A stretch of 64,000 nucleotides of DNA from Calditrichia bacterium (GCA_028284905.1 JANQQU010000035.1:62001-126000), one strand, 5' to 3'; counted from the first letter of the stretch, positions 1 to 9,223 are shown. Numbers and translations: made by a program. The notes: generated by a model not told the origin, from the sequence alone.

Positions 1-10
1 GAACATGAAG

Positions 11-1048
11 TTATGAGTTAAATGTCTTTTTTATATTCTCCCGGTAAGGGGCGGTGATAATACCTTTTTCGGTAATAATGCCGGCGATAAGCTCCGGCGG
101 TGTGACGTCAAACGCCGGATTCCAGCAATCAACATCGGGAACGGAAATACGGGTTTTGTCGAATACCTTCCGGATTTCATCGTTCGGTCGTTCTTCGATC
201 GGAATATTTTTCCCTTCGGAAATAGCCATATCGAAGGTCGATAGCGGGGCAGCGACGTAAAAAGGGATATTGTGAAAATTGGCCAACACGGCAAGATTAT
301 AAGTGCCGATTTTATTGGCAGCGGATCCATCTGCGGCGATGCGGTCTGCGCCAACAATAATTAAATCGACGCCTTCCTTCTGCATCAATGCCGCAGCCAT
401 ACTGTCACAAATTAATTTCACGGGAATATTGGCGGATGCCAGCTCATAAACCGTTAAGCGGGCGCCCTGCAATACCGGGCGGGTTTCATCAGCATATACC
501 AGGACATTTTTGCCATTTTGATGTGCCCGGTAAATAACCCCGAGGGCAGTACCGATACCGCCGGTCGCTAGCGCGCCGGTATTGCAATGTGTTAAAATCT
601 TCGCATTTTCCGGAATGACTGCCTGGCCATGGTCAGCCATATCGTCGCAGCGTTGGCGATCATCACTATGTAAATCTATCGCCAGTTTTAACAAGAGTGA
701 TTTTAAATTTTCTACGGAAGTTTCCTGGGAGTTAAGCAAGGAAGTTTTTAGTGCTTCCAGGGCCCAGAAGAGGTTAACTGCTGTCGGACGGGCTTCGGAC
801 AGATAGGCGATGTGTTTATCGAGCTGCTGAAAAAATTCCCGGTTATCTCCGGAAAAGTTCCGCATGGCAATATATAACCCATAAGCTGCGGTAATGCCGA
901 TTGCCGGCGCACCTCTTACCCGCAACTTTCGTATTGCCTCGAATACCGCTTCAACTGTGTCCAGCTGAATATATGTCGTTTCTTCTGGCAAAAGCGTCTG
1001 ATCGATAAGCGTTAATTGATTTTCTTGCCAGGATACTGCTGATAACAT
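11..1048 (-). CDS. mtnA: S-methyl-5-thioribose-1-phosphate isomerase
   Basis: This 345-residue protein has the usual MtnA length and belongs to the eIF-2B alpha/beta/delta-like aldose-ketose isomerase family. It should convert methylthioribose-1-phosphate to methylthioribulose-1-phosphate in cytoplasmic methionine salvage. Visible family motifs are RVRGAPAIG near residue 43, CNTGALATGG near 155 (carrying the catalytic cysteine) and GADRIAADGSAANKIGT near 235 (carrying the catalytic aspartate). The ATG start has AGGGG about nine bases upstream. No other salvage genes lie next to it; the next gene on the strand is an unrelated SDR. The family also holds ribose-1,5-bisphosphate isomerases, but length and motifs favour MtnA. 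Confidence 0.93.
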   Translation of the reverse strand: MLSAVSWQENQLTLIDQTLLPEETTYIQLDTVEAVFEAIRKLRVRGAPAIGITAAYGLYIAMRNFSGDNREFFQQLDKHIAYLSEARPTAVNLFWALEALKTSLLNSQETSVENLKSLLLKLAIDLHSDDRQRCDDMADHGQAVIPENAKILTHCNTGALATGGIGTALGVIYRAHQNGKNVLVYADETRPVLQGARLTVYELASANIPVKLICDSMAAALMQKEGVDLIIVGADRIAADGSAANKIGTYNLAVLANFHNIPFYVAAPLSTFDMAISEGKNIPIEERPNDEIRKVFDKTRISVPDVDCWNPAFDVTPPELIAGIITEKGIITAPYRENIKKTFNS

Positions 1049-1139
1049 ATGCTTCGTCCCCTAAAGGCTTAAACAACCGGAAAATTTATGGTCTGTGCGC
1101 TAATTATTCAAGACCTTTATATTTTTCAATGCTTTTCTG

Positions 1140-1874
1140 TTAAGCAATAGAGCGGCCTCCATCCACTTTTATATTAATGCCAGTGATGAAATCGCTGCCT
1201 TCAATTAAGAATAAAACCGCATTTGCAATGTCTTCCGGTTGGCCGATTCGTTTCAGTGGGGTGCCGTCAGTTAGCTTTTTGAGACTGGCAGGATCGTCCT
1301 CAATGCCCTCGAGAACGGTGCCGGGAGAAACGGCATTGACACTAACGTGCGGCGCTAAAGTTTTTGCCAGGCCACGGGTGAGTGCCAATACACCGGATTT
1401 CGAAACACAATAAGGGATATAGCTGGGCCAAATCGTTTCTCCGGAAATATCGGCAATATTGATGATTTTGCCGGACTGTTGCTTAACCATGATTTCTCCG
1501 AAGATGCGGCTGCCGAGATAAACACTTTTTAGATTCACATTCATAAAATTATCCCATTGTTCTTCCGTGGAAGATAGGAAGGGCGTTTTATAAATGATCG
1601 CAGCATTATTGACCAGAACATCGATTCGGCCATAGTGCTTTATTATTTCATCGCGCATCCGCAGCCAATCCGCTTCCCGGGATATATCCCCGAAAGTCAT
1701 AATCGCATCAGATCCGAGTGCTTTAGCCTCGCTAACAGTCTCTTCCGCTTTTTCAGGTTTGCTACGGTATTGAATCACAACATTGGCGCCTTTGGCGGCA
1801 AGCGTAAGCGCGATAGATTTACCGACACGTTCAGCGCTGCCGGTTACAAATACAACACAATTTTTTAGGGTCAT
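1140..1874 (-). CDS. SDR-family oxidoreductase, pteridine-reductase-like
   Basis: This 244-residue protein is a classical-size short-chain dehydrogenase. The N-terminal cofactor motif reads TGSAERVG, with an arginine as in PTR1 and FolM pteridine reductases, which prefer NADPH. NNAA follows near residue 88. The catalytic YxxxK is YCVSK near residue 155. Thirteen residues before that tyrosine there is an aspartate (NIADIS) where most SDRs have serine. This Asp-Tyr-Lys set is the PTR1/FolM signature. The likely reaction is NADPH-dependent reduction of a dihydropterin or dihydrofolate. Substrate is inferred; a general 3-oxoacyl-reductase-like SDR is the alternative. No clear SD is seen before the ATG. 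Confidence 0.75.
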   Translation of the reverse strand: MTLKNCVVFVTGSAERVGKSIALTLAAKGANVVIQYRSKPEKAEETVSEAKALGSDAIMTFGDISREADWLRMRDEIIKHYGRIDVLVNNAAIIYKTPFLSSTEEQWDNFMNVNLKSVYLGSRIFGEIMVKQQSGKIINIADISGETIWPSYIPYCVSKSGVLALTRGLAKTLAPHVSVNAVSPGTVLEGIEDDPASLKKLTDGTPLKRIGQPEDIANAVLFLIEGSDFITGINIKVDGGRSIA

Positions 1875-2048
1875 AGGCGGGTTGGATGGGTGTTAAAGAG
1901 GAATTTCACATTACTCTCGAAGAACTCATTCATTAATAATTGTCGGGGAAATATAAATACTGCATAACGTTTCACCAACAGTTTTTCCAGCATTCTTAAA
2001 ATCTTTATAAAAGAGTATTATAGGCGAAAGCCCCATAAAATAAATAAA

Positions 2049-2087
2049 CCGGCAAAAACCTCACTGAATAATTGTGGTTTTTGCCGG
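2049..2087 (-). terminator. Intrinsic terminator after the zinc-ribbon/TPR gene
   Basis: A perfect 12-bp inverted repeat (CCGGCAAAAACC with GGTTTTTGCCGG, 15-base loop) lies 28 bases beyond the stop of the minus-strand gene ending at 2115. On that strand it is followed by a T-rich stretch (TTTATTTTAT). Confidence 0.7.
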
Positions 2088-2114
2088 CAATCGGATAAGG
2101 AATGAAAAAATATA

Positions 2115-3719
2115 TTATTGGAAAACGATAACTTCTGTGCACTTGAAACGAGCGGGTTTGCCCAGATAAGTTGCCGGTTGATAGCGATAATCGCGAATGG
2201 TTTCCATAGCGAGCTGATTGAGCACTTCATACTCGGAGCGCTCAGCCAGTTTGATGTACTCAACAGTGCCGTCAATGCCAATAATGCACTTGGCCCGTAT
2301 GCTTTCCACTTCCGCTAATCTTAAGCTATCCGGCGTGGAGGGCAAGGTGCGGTAAACATATTCCCGCTTACCACCGCCGTCAATCAATGCCTCAATTACC
2401 AGCTGGGCTTCCGCTGCAATCGTTCGGGAAGTCTCCTGCTGCGTTTGCTGATTGCTCTCGACAATGCTGGTACTATCAGCCGAAGAAGATTCTTTCGACT
2501 CCTCGGATGATAAGGTGGTTTGTTGCTGCGCTTTCTCTACTACTTTTTCTGTAGAATTAGTTGCATTACCCTGCTTTTCTGACAACTGCTTACTGCCACT
2601 ATCCGCCGTCGATTTCTCAGATAAAACATCCTGAATTTGCGATAATTGGTTGAGGGCAAAAACATTGTTGGGACGAATCTTCAGGATATTCTGGTATGCC
2701 TTAATCGCTGCCGGGTAATTGCGTTGATCGGTCGAAAGCATCGCTTCAGCGAGAAATTTGTCAGCGATTTGATCCAGCATCGCAACTGCAGAACGGTTTT
2801 CCGGATCCAACACCAGTAGCTGCTGAAGGTAGAAGAAAGCGTCTGACTCATCTTCACCAACATATTCCTGGCGATGAAAAGCTGCCGTCGCCTGGGTAAA
2901 TAAAGCATTTATCTGGCTTTCCCGGGTCATGATCTTCTTCTTTACCAGGTCGATCTTCTGATCAATCGATTGAATCGAAGGATCGTTTGGATATTGCTGC
3001 TTATAGGAGGTAAATAAAGCCAGGGATTCGAGATATTTGCCGGATATGTAGAGCGTTTCCGCCTGCGAATACAGATCCGATCGGGTATCGTTATCACCCA
3101 GAATAAATGCATGCAGCTGTTGCCAGTTTAAAGCAACACTACCAGCGATTAAAAGGATAATCGTTAAGGCATAGAAAAATGAACCGGGGCCGGATTTCTG
3201 ATTGGATATCTCCGGCTCCGGGATGTGCTCTTCCTGGTCGAATGGTGTTTCGGGGAAAGGCGCCTGAGAGAAAGGTTGTGCCGGTCCTCTGGCCTGCGAA
3301 TGCGGAATATCGTTTTTTGGCGATTCTTCAAGACGCGCCTGTGTTTCCGGTATTTCCGGTGAAACCACTGGTGCCCCATTTCTCGTCGGTGCGGATAGTT
3401 GTGGATTCTTGCCGCCCGGAAGAACACGCCCACCATTGAGCGGTGGTGTAATAGCGGATCGTTCTGTAGAAACCTGGTTTTCGTACATTGAATGAGAAGA
3501 AAGGTCCGAGACCAAAATCCCCTTGGTTTGATGCAGGGGACATATCGGGGTTTGCATAATGTCTGCACACATTTCACAGTAATATGCTGAAAAATCCGGA
3601 TAACTGTTGGCCTGGTAGTTTCCTGTATTTCTAAATTTTGAAGTATCCAGCGCATGGCCGCACGTGGGACAATTCGTTCTTTTATTGCTAACATAGGTTG
3701 AACAATGGTCACAAAACAT
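2115..3719 (-). CDS. Zinc-ribbon, single-TM, TPR and TonB-C-like domain protein
   Basis: Unrecognised 534-residue protein with a clear modular build. Residues 1-25 hold a zinc ribbon (CDHC and CPTC), and a second Cys/His cluster follows around residues 47-63 (CEMC then CPLH). A proline-rich linker leads to one transmembrane helix near residues 180-196. The next 200 residues look like TPR-type helical repeats, followed by a Ser/Gln/Glu-rich linker. The last 85 residues resemble a TonB C-terminal domain, ending in the pattern YRYQPA then VIVFQ. The predicted topology puts the zinc ribbons in the cytoplasm and the TPR/TonB-C part in the periplasm. AGGAG lies seven bases before the ATG. The function is unknown; coupling a cytoplasmic signal to an envelope partner is a guess. 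Confidence 0.7.
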   Translation of the reverse strand: MFCDHCSTYVSNKRTNCPTCGHALDTSKFRNTGNYQANSYPDFSAYYCEMCADIMQTPICPLHQTKGILVSDLSSHSMYENQVSTERSAITPPLNGGRVLPGGKNPQLSAPTRNGAPVVSPEIPETQARLEESPKNDIPHSQARGPAQPFSQAPFPETPFDQEEHIPEPEISNQKSGPGSFFYALTIILLIAGSVALNWQQLHAFILGDNDTRSDLYSQAETLYISGKYLESLALFTSYKQQYPNDPSIQSIDQKIDLVKKKIMTRESQINALFTQATAAFHRQEYVGEDESDAFFYLQQLLVLDPENRSAVAMLDQIADKFLAEAMLSTDQRNYPAAIKAYQNILKIRPNNVFALNQLSQIQDVLSEKSTADSGSKQLSEKQGNATNSTEKVVEKAQQQTTLSSEESKESSSADSTSIVESNQQTQQETSRTIAAEAQLVIEALIDGGGKREYVYRTLPSTPDSLRLAEVESIRAKCIIGIDGTVEYIKLAERSEYEVLNQLAMETIRDYRYQPATYLGKPARFKCTEVIVFQ

Positions 3720-3958
3720 TGCCGCTCTCCTGAGTATCTAATTACTGAAACATGTTTTTATCCAGCCCATATAGAACAAAAACTGTACCGAAAAATAAAT
3801 GTTTGCTGTGGTGAGAGATAATTCAGGAGTGTGTGTTTATAGTGAGAAAAAATAACGGATTTTGTATGTTTTTAATCAGCGGTCTTTAGCGGCTACATAA
3901 GCCAGGAACAGAGTGTGCAAAATCGGCACAAAAACGCGGGGTAAGGATGATGAGAAAG

Positions 3959-4513
3959 TTAGCGCCAAATGTCCAATACCTGGGAAAGCGCCAGCAATAC
4001 CAGGGAATGACGCATCTCTCCATTTTTGATTGCTGTGCGTAATTCCTTCATTGAACAGGTTTGTACTACCAGATCTTCTCCGGCGTCAAGCGAAAGCTCG
4101 TCTGTTAACTGAACATCTTCCGCCAACCATTGATGACAGTAATTGTTGCGGATTGCCGGGTTCGGCTCCACATAACCAAGGTAAGTCCATTTATTACTCG
4201 TGTAGCCAGTCTCTTCCCGTAATTCCCGAATCGCAGCAGCGCGATGCGCCTCACCAGGATCAACTAAACCGCCGGGAATCTCCAGGGTCATTTTTCCAGT
4301 GCCGAAACGGAATTGCTTAACCGTGACGATCTCTTTATCCGGCGTTAGCGCCACAACATTGACCCAATCGGCAGATTCCAGAATTACACAGTCCAGCTGC
4401 TGGCCGTTGCGGGGATTCTCCCGTTGGTCATAACGAACTTTACAAATGCGTAAATCCGGCCCGGACCAGGAATCCAGCAACGGCCAGGGCTTTGGGGAAA
4501 GATCATCACTCAT
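3959..4513 (-). CDS. NUDIX hydrolase
   Basis: This 184-residue protein carries a full Nudix box beginning GGLVDPGE and continuing to RELREETGY near residues 80-102, matching GX5EX7REUXEEXGU. The layout resembles ADP-ribose pyrophosphatase and related nucleoside-diphosphate-sugar hydrolases (ADPRase/NudF type), with an N-terminal beta domain before the box. Such enzymes hydrolyse NDP-X compounds using Mg in the cytoplasm. The gene starts three bases after the stop of the upstream CYTH gene, with GGGAGAAA as SD, so the two are probably co-transcribed. Exact substrate cannot be told from the sequence. Confidence 0.85.
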   Translation of the reverse strand: MSDDLSPKPWPLLDSWSGPDLRICKVRYDQRENPRNGQQLDCVILESADWVNVVALTPDKEIVTVKQFRFGTGKMTLEIPGGLVDPGEAHRAAAIRELREETGYTSNKWTYLGYVEPNPAIRNNYCHQWLAEDVQLTDELSLDAGEDLVVQTCSMKELRTAIKNGEMRHSLVLLALSQVLDIWR

Positions 4514-4516
4514 CGC

Positions 4517-4990
4517 TTATTTCTCCCAGGTGTTGTAAGGATTCTGGATTAAATTGACGTTCAGATAACGAGGATCTTCCGTAACTTCATCCCCAACCCA
4601 ATCGGGTAATTCAACCGTTTGCGATTCGTGGGAGAGTTCGACTTCTGCCACAAAAAGACCGGCATTTTCACCCAAAAATTCGTCCAGTTCCCAAACCATC
4701 CCAGCGAACGGGATTTTGTAGCGATATTTTTCGATAATCGGGCGATCGCAAAGTTTGTCGAGTAATTCGTTCGCGTCTGCCAGGGGGATTTCATATTCAT
4801 ACTCCAGGCGAACCAGTAACTTTTCCTGCCTGCCTTTGATCGTTAAAAATCCTTTTTCCCCGATGACCCGGACGCGAACAGCACGATTTTCATCCGTCGA
4901 GATATAGCCCTGGCGGTATAGCGTACCTTCTGCTAACCCACGCCATTGCTCATTTTTCAAGAGAAATTTACGTTCAATTTCTTTGCCCAT
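4517..4990 (-). CDS. CYTH-domain phosphohydrolase-like protein
   Basis: This 157-residue protein opens with the CYTH signature ExExK (GKEIERKFL, residues 2-10), followed by the alternating charged strands of the triphosphate tunnel fold (TIKGRQ, RLEYEYEIP, WELDEFLGEN, VAEVELS). The family includes bacterial tripolyphosphatases, thiamine triphosphatases and class IV adenylate cyclases. A longer in-frame extension upstream to 5080 was rejected because the family begins at the ExExK methionine. The gene sits between ftsX and the NUDIX gene on the same strand. Both neighbours CYTH and NUDIX hydrolyse phosphoanhydrides, so a shared nucleotide or polyphosphate clean-up role is possible but unproven. 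Confidence 0.85.
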   Translation of the reverse strand: MGKEIERKFLLKNEQWRGLAEGTLYRQGYISTDENRAVRVRVIGEKGFLTIKGRQEKLLVRLEYEYEIPLADANELLDKLCDRPIIEKYRYKIPFAGMVWELDEFLGENAGLFVAEVELSHESQTVELPDWVGDEVTEDPRYLNVNLIQNPYNTWEK

Positions 4991-5057
4991 AATTCGTCCT
5001 ATTGATAAAAGATGAGAATTGCGGATGGTATGGTTTAAGGTCAGGAAATATAACGAA

Positions 5058-5915
5058 CTAAAACCGTAAATATTTCCCAACGGAAAAATAGCTGCCGATT
5101 AATCCCAGAAAAATACCGGTGATAATCAGGAAGATGTAATAGAACCAGGGAACGGCAAAAGTTGTTGCGAATAATGCCGCCAACAAGCCACTGATTAACC
5201 ATAATCCCAGACAGGCGATTAAACTGCCGATTAATCCTTGCAGCACGCCTTCGAAAATAAATGGCGCTTTAATAAACGATTGCGTCGCCCCAACCAGGCG
5301 CATAATTTCGATAACGGATTTTCGGGAGTGAATCGTCAGTCGAATCGTATTGAAGATCAGTATTGCCGAAATCAAAAATATTGTTGCCCCGAAAGCAATT
5401 GCGGTTACTGTGCCGGCGAAGAAATATTCATTAACCAAGCGCACCAACTGTTCCTGGTAGACAATTTCATCTACGGAGGAAATCGCTTCAATCTTCTGCT
5501 TGACCTGCTGAATTTTCTCCACATCGGCATAGTCGCTTTTCAGGGTTACCCGGAAAGATGGCTGGAGTGGGTTTTCGCCGTCCAGCACTTCAACCATATC
5601 CTCTCCAAAGCTGGACTTAAAGGATTGCAGCGCTTCTGTCGGAGAAATATAGCGAACGGCCTCAACAGCATCCATGCTGCTTATTTGGGTTTGCAGGTCG
5701 GTTATTTGGCTGGCGGTAGCGGTGGGGTCGACATACACTTCCAGGTTAATGCGGCTAAACGTTTTTTTGAACCCATCGGATAAATGATAAACGACAAGAC
5801 CAAAAAGACCTATCAGGGTAAGGGAGAGGCTGATTGTCAGGATTGTAATGAGTGTCGCCAGGCGAGCCCGCCGAAACCCTAAAAAGCCTTCTTTTATCAG
5901 AAATAATAGCTTCAT
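5058..5915 (-). CDS. ftsX: Cell division protein FtsX
   Basis: This 285-residue membrane protein has the FtsX plan: a short cytoplasmic N-terminus, a first TM helix near residue 20, a large periplasmic domain of about 120 residues, then three TM helices toward the C-terminus. The motif SRKSVIEIMRLVGAT before the third helix is typical of the family. With FtsE it forms an ABC-type complex that couples cytokinesis to activation of periplasmic peptidoglycan hydrolases. It lies just downstream of ftsE. I chose the ATG at 5915; an in-frame TTG at 5924 is an alternative start. Confidence 0.92.
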   Translation of the reverse strand: MKLLFLIKEGFLGFRRARLATLITILTISLSLTLIGLFGLVVYHLSDGFKKTFSRINLEVYVDPTATASQITDLQTQISSMDAVEAVRYISPTEALQSFKSSFGEDMVEVLDGENPLQPSFRVTLKSDYADVEKIQQVKQKIEAISSVDEIVYQEQLVRLVNEYFFAGTVTAIAFGATIFLISAILIFNTIRLTIHSRKSVIEIMRLVGATQSFIKAPFIFEGVLQGLIGSLIACLGLWLISGLLAALFATTFAVPWFYYIFLIITGIFLGLIGSYFSVGKYLRF

Positions 5916-5938
5916 TCTTCTCAACCCGAAAAGGTGAA

Positions 5939-6613
5939 TTAATCAAGATCTTCCGGGGGGATTTCCCGGGATAAACGGCCATTCTCCAAAACCAAAGTGC
6001 GATGCGGATACTGGCGGATGAGATCATAATTATGTGTTGCCATCAGGATCGCAGTGCCACTGCGATTAATGCTTTCCAATAAGGCCAGGATGTCTTTGGC
6101 GACTTGCGGATCAAGATTCCCGGTTGGCTCGTCTGCTAAAAGAATAAAAGGTTTATTGATCAGTGCCCGGGCAATCGCAACCCGCTGTTTTTCGCCCCCG
6201 GAGAGACGTTGCGGCATTTGATAGCGTTTGTGGTGTAATCCCACGCGGGTCAGCACCGATAATGTGCGGGCTTTGATTGTTTTTTGGGGAGCGCCGATAA
6301 CTTGCATTGCGAAGGCTACATTCTCGAAAACATTCCTGTCTGGCAACAGCTTAAAATCCTGAAAAATAACCCCGACTTTTCGTCGCAAAAAGGGGACATG
6401 CCGCTGGCGGATAGTCGAAGAACTGTAACTATCGATAATGACATTACCCCGATCCGGAAAAACATCCATGTAAATCAAGCGCAGCAAGGTAGTTTTCCCA
6501 GTGCCGGTTTTGCCGATCAGATACACAAACTCACCCTTGTTGATCTGCAGGCTCACCTGGTCCAATACACCTCTGTGTCCCAGTTTTACGGATACATTAA
6601 AGAGTTCGATCAT
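5939..6613 (-). CDS. ftsE: Cell division ATP-binding protein FtsE
   Basis: This 224-residue ABC ATPase shows Walker A (GKTGTGKTT near residue 34), the signature LSGGEKQR near 137, Walker B (ILLADEPTG) and the switch histidine in MATHNYDL. It is the ATPase partner of FtsX, which follows 23 bases later, at the inner face of the division septum. Its ATG overlaps the stop of the upstream methyltransferase gene (ATGA), indicating translational coupling. The length matches FtsE closely and the adjacency to ftsX settles the call over other small ABC ATPases such as LolD. Confidence 0.94.
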   Translation of the reverse strand: MIELFNVSVKLGHRGVLDQVSLQINKGEFVYLIGKTGTGKTTLLRLIYMDVFPDRGNVIIDSYSSSTIRQRHVPFLRRKVGVIFQDFKLLPDRNVFENVAFAMQVIGAPQKTIKARTLSVLTRVGLHHKRYQMPQRLSGGEKQRVAIARALINKPFILLADEPTGNLDPQVAKDILALLESINRSGTAILMATHNYDLIRQYPHRTLVLENGRLSREIPPEDLD

Positions 6614-7392
6614 GCCGGCTTATCATCTTTTTTTAGGATAAAGTGAATGCGACCACTCTTGGGGGTTGCCGGGTCGTCAGAAAAATCTTCAAACGCTTCG
6701 ACCTGAAATGCCGTATTCTCGCGAATCATATTTAGGATTTCATCATAAGAATAGATGCGTTGCTGGTGCTCTTCTTCGATAATATGATCGCCTTTGTAAA
6801 TCCGCACCCAATTGTACTGAACCTGTTCGCCGGCATCATAGTAGCTTTCCCGGGAATAGGCAAGCTCATTTGAGATGACCTCGCTGTCGGAATAGTTCTG
6901 AAAAAACTGCCGGCAGTGTGTTTCGCTAACGACATCAAAAATAAAAATACCCGGGGTGGTTAAAACATCGTAGGCTCTTTGCAAAGAGCGAATGAAGTCC
7001 TCCTGGGTCATGATGTAATTCATGCTGTCATACAAGCAGGTTAACACCGCATAAAATTGACTTTCAACGTTTTTTAAGCGGGGGAAGCCATCGAGAAAAA
7101 TGCGATTGTTGCCAAGGCGTTTTTGGGCAACAGTCAACATGCCCTCTGCTGGTTCACAACCGTCGCCATGCCAGCGCAGGCGGTTCATTTCCTCAAGAAA
7201 TCGGCCAGTGCCGCAGCCAATATCCAGCAACGGATCAACCTTCTCAAAACCACGCAGTTGCAGCAATCCGGAAATGTATTTGGCCCATTTCGGATAATTT
7301 ACATGCATCATCATACGGTCGTAAATTTCGGCCATATGAGTGTATGGAGGCGCTGGCTGGGGTGTATCATCTTTCGAGAGGAGATGCTTCAT
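6610..7392 (-). CDS. Class I SAM-dependent methyltransferase
   Basis: This 260-residue protein has the SAM-binding motif I LLDIGCGTGRF near residue 55, and a later DGFP/LTCLYDSMNYI segment typical of class I Rossmann methyltransferases. The start MKHLLSK at 7392 was chosen because the longer frame to 7530 runs into the end of icd. Substrate is unknown. Overlap with the ftsE start makes it the first gene of a three-gene unit with ftsE and ftsX, so an envelope or division-linked role is conceivable, but nothing in the protein shows it. Confidence 0.8.
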   Translation of the reverse strand: MKHLLSKDDTPQPAPPYTHMAEIYDRMMMHVNYPKWAKYISGLLQLRGFEKVDPLLDIGCGTGRFLEEMNRLRWHGDGCEPAEGMLTVAQKRLGNNRIFLDGFPRLKNVESQFYAVLTCLYDSMNYIMTQEDFIRSLQRAYDVLTTPGIFIFDVVSETHCRQFFQNYSDSEVISNELAYSRESYYDAGEQVQYNWVRIYKGDHIIEEEHQQRIYSYDEILNMIRENTAFQVEAFEDFSDDPATPKSGRIHFILKKDDKPA

Positions 7393-7458
7393 TTGGTTGT
7401 TACTTTCGTTGATTGAATGCCGTTGAAATAAAGCGGACGACGGCAGCACAATAAAGTT

Positions 7459-7487
7459 TCCAGCCCGGGGGTAAATTCCGGGCTGGA
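7459..7487 (-). terminator. Intrinsic terminator after icd
   Basis: A perfect 10-bp stem (TCCAGCCCGG with CCGGGCTGGA, 9-base loop) lies just past the icd stop. On the minus strand it is followed by AACTTTATTG, so the T tract is short and imperfect. Confidence 0.65.
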
Positions 7488-7501
7488 TGAGATATTCAAG
7501 A

Positions 7502-8743
7502 TTAGAAATTGTCGATGATTGCCTTGCCAAACTCGGAAGTCTTCAATGGCTTTACATTGCCATCCATTTGTCTGGCCAGGTCGTAAGTAACACGCTTCTG
7601 CAGAATCGCTTTTTCCAGAGCGGTTTCGATAATTTCACCAACTTCAGCCCAACCCATGTACTGAAACATCAACACACCGGAAAGAATCACTGAAGAAGGA
7701 TTCACTTTGTCCTGACCGGCATATTTCGGTGCTGTACCGTGTGTCGCTTCAAAAACGCCAAGCTCATCACCAACGTTGGCACCCGGTGCAAGACCAAGGC
7801 CGCCAACCTGCGCGGCACAGGCATCACTGATGTAGTCGCCATTGAGGTTCGGAGTTGCAATGATGTCATACTCGTCGGTTCTGGTCAGGATTTGCTGCAG
7901 CATATTATCTGCGATACGATCCTTGATCACCCGCTTGCCAGCCGGAACCTTGCCGTCAAAGTTACTCCACAGATCATCTTCGCTGATCAGTTCATCGGCA
8001 TATTCCTCACGGGCCAACTCATAACCCCAATCCTTAAAGGCGCCTTCGGTGAACTTCATGATGTTACCTTTGTGCATCAGGGTAATATTGTCACGGCCCT
8101 GGGCAATAAGGTAATCGATTGCTTTGCGAACCAGGCGTTTGGTACCGGTAATACTAATCGGTTTGATGCCAATACCGGAATCAGGAAGAATATCTACGCC
8201 AAGCTCTTGCTTCAGGAAGGCGATTAATTTGGCCTGCTCGTCGGTACCCTGGCGGAATTCTACGCCGGAATAAACATCTTCAGTATTCTCGCGGAATACA
8301 ACCACGTTCATACGCTCGGGGTTTCTGACCGGACTGGGAACACCCTTGTAGTATTTTACCGGACGAATACATGCATAAAGATTGAGAATTTGACGAATAG
8401 CTACATTTAAACTACGGAAACCACCGCCAACTGGTGTCGTCAAAGGTCCTTTGATGGCGATATAGTGCTCGCGAATAGCGTCGAGAGATTCCGCCGGCAG
8501 CCACTCGTTGTAGAGCGCCTGTGCCTTTTCGCCGGCATAAATTTCCGCCCAGGCCACTTTACGCTCGCCGCCATATGCTTTTTCCACGGCTGCATCGAAA
8601 ACCATCTGCGAAGCATACCAAATATCCGGTCCAATACCGTCACCCTCGATAAAAGGAATGATCGGTTTGTTCGGCACCACATATTGTCCGTTTTCCATCG
8701 TTATTTTTGCACCCCATTCCGGCACCTTGATATGCTTGTACAT
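7502..8743 (-). CDS. icd: NADP-dependent isocitrate dehydrogenase
   Basis: This 413-residue enzyme oxidatively decarboxylates isocitrate to 2-oxoglutarate in the TCA cycle. The substrate-phosphate region reads RSLNVAIRQ near residue 111, with the serine used by E. coli Icd. The Mg-binding region includes [30 protein letters not shown] near residue 342 has the Lys-Tyr pair that selects NADP over NAD. Length matches the bacterial homodimeric type. A strong SD (TAGGAGGAAAC) precedes the ATG. The gene appears monocistronic, with a terminator downstream. No other TCA genes are adjacent. Confidence 0.95.
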   Translation of the reverse strand: MYKHIKVPEWGAKITMENGQYVVPNKPIIPFIEGDGIGPDIWYASQMVFDAAVEKAYGGERKVAWAEIYAGEKAQALYNEWLPAESLDAIREHYIAIKGPLTTPVGGGFRSLNVAIRQILNLYACIRPVKYYKGVPSPVRNPERMNVVVFRENTEDVYSGVEFRQGTDEQAKLIAFLKQELGVDILPDSGIGIKPISITGTKRLVRKAIDYLIAQGRDNITLMHKGNIMKFTEGAFKDWGYELAREEYADELISEDDLWSNFDGKVPAGKRVIKDRIADNMLQQILTRTDEYDIIATPNLNGDYISDACAAQVGGLGLAPGANVGDELGVFEATHGTAPKYAGQDKVNPSSVILSGVLMFQYMGWAEVGEIIETALEKAILQKRVTYDLARQMDGNVKPLKTSEFGKAIIDNF

Positions 8744-8803
8744 TGTTTCCTCCTAGATTCATTGGTTAAAGCGGATTAAAGTTGTCGTTGATTAGGCAGT
8801 CAC

Positions 8804-9121
8804 TTAGGACTTGCTGGAAGTATCGGTTTTCTTTTTGCTCTCGGGCTTCTTCGTTTCCTTTTTCGGTTCAGAAGAATTTTGAGTTGCGCTGCTGCTTGCT
8901 GTTGTTGTTTTGCTGGAAGAGTTATCTGAGCTATTCTTGTTGTCCTTATAGTCGGTGATGTAAAAGCCGGAACCTTTAAAAATCAGGCCGGTGCCACCGC
9001 TGATCAGGCGGTAAACTTCGCCTTTGCATTGCGGACATTCTTTTAATGGATCATCGCTCATTCTTTGAAAAGCTTCAAACTGATGATTGCAGGCTTTACA
9101 TTTATAATCATATGTCGGCAT
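8804..9121 (-). CDS. FmdB-family zinc-ribbon protein
   Basis: This 105-residue protein begins MPTYDYKC and has two CxxC pairs (CKAC and CPQC) within the first 35 residues, as in the FmdB/CxxC_CXXC_SSSS regulatory-protein family. The segment LISGGTGLIFKGSGFYITD is the family hallmark. The last 45 residues are a Ser/Lys/Thr/Glu-rich low-complexity tail. FmdB was linked to regulation of formamidase and amidase genes in Methylophilus, but the role of most members is unknown. AAGGAG precedes the ATG. It stands alone between icd and the cold-shock gene. Confidence 0.85.
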   Translation of the reverse strand: MPTYDYKCKACNHQFEAFQRMSDDPLKECPQCKGEVYRLISGGTGLIFKGSGFYITDYKDNKNSSDNSSSKTTTASSSATQNSSEPKKETKKPESKKKTDTSSKS

Positions 9122-9198
9122 TGTTCGCTCCTTGTTGATTGCGAATTTTTTGCCAGTTATTGGGAAATAACAAATGTGGCAAAAAAATAAAATGTCTG

Positions 9199-9223
9199 CA
9201 GGGAAAGCCCCGGGGCCTCCCTG
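9199..9223 (-). terminator. Probable terminator after the cold-shock-domain gene
   Basis: A GC-rich imperfect hairpin (CAGGGA / TCCCTG outside, GCCCC / GGGGC inside) lies about 85 bases past the minus-strand cold-shock gene. On that strand a T-rich stretch (TTTTATTTTTTT) follows the stem after a few bases. The distance from the stop makes it less certain than the other terminators. Confidence 0.5.
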
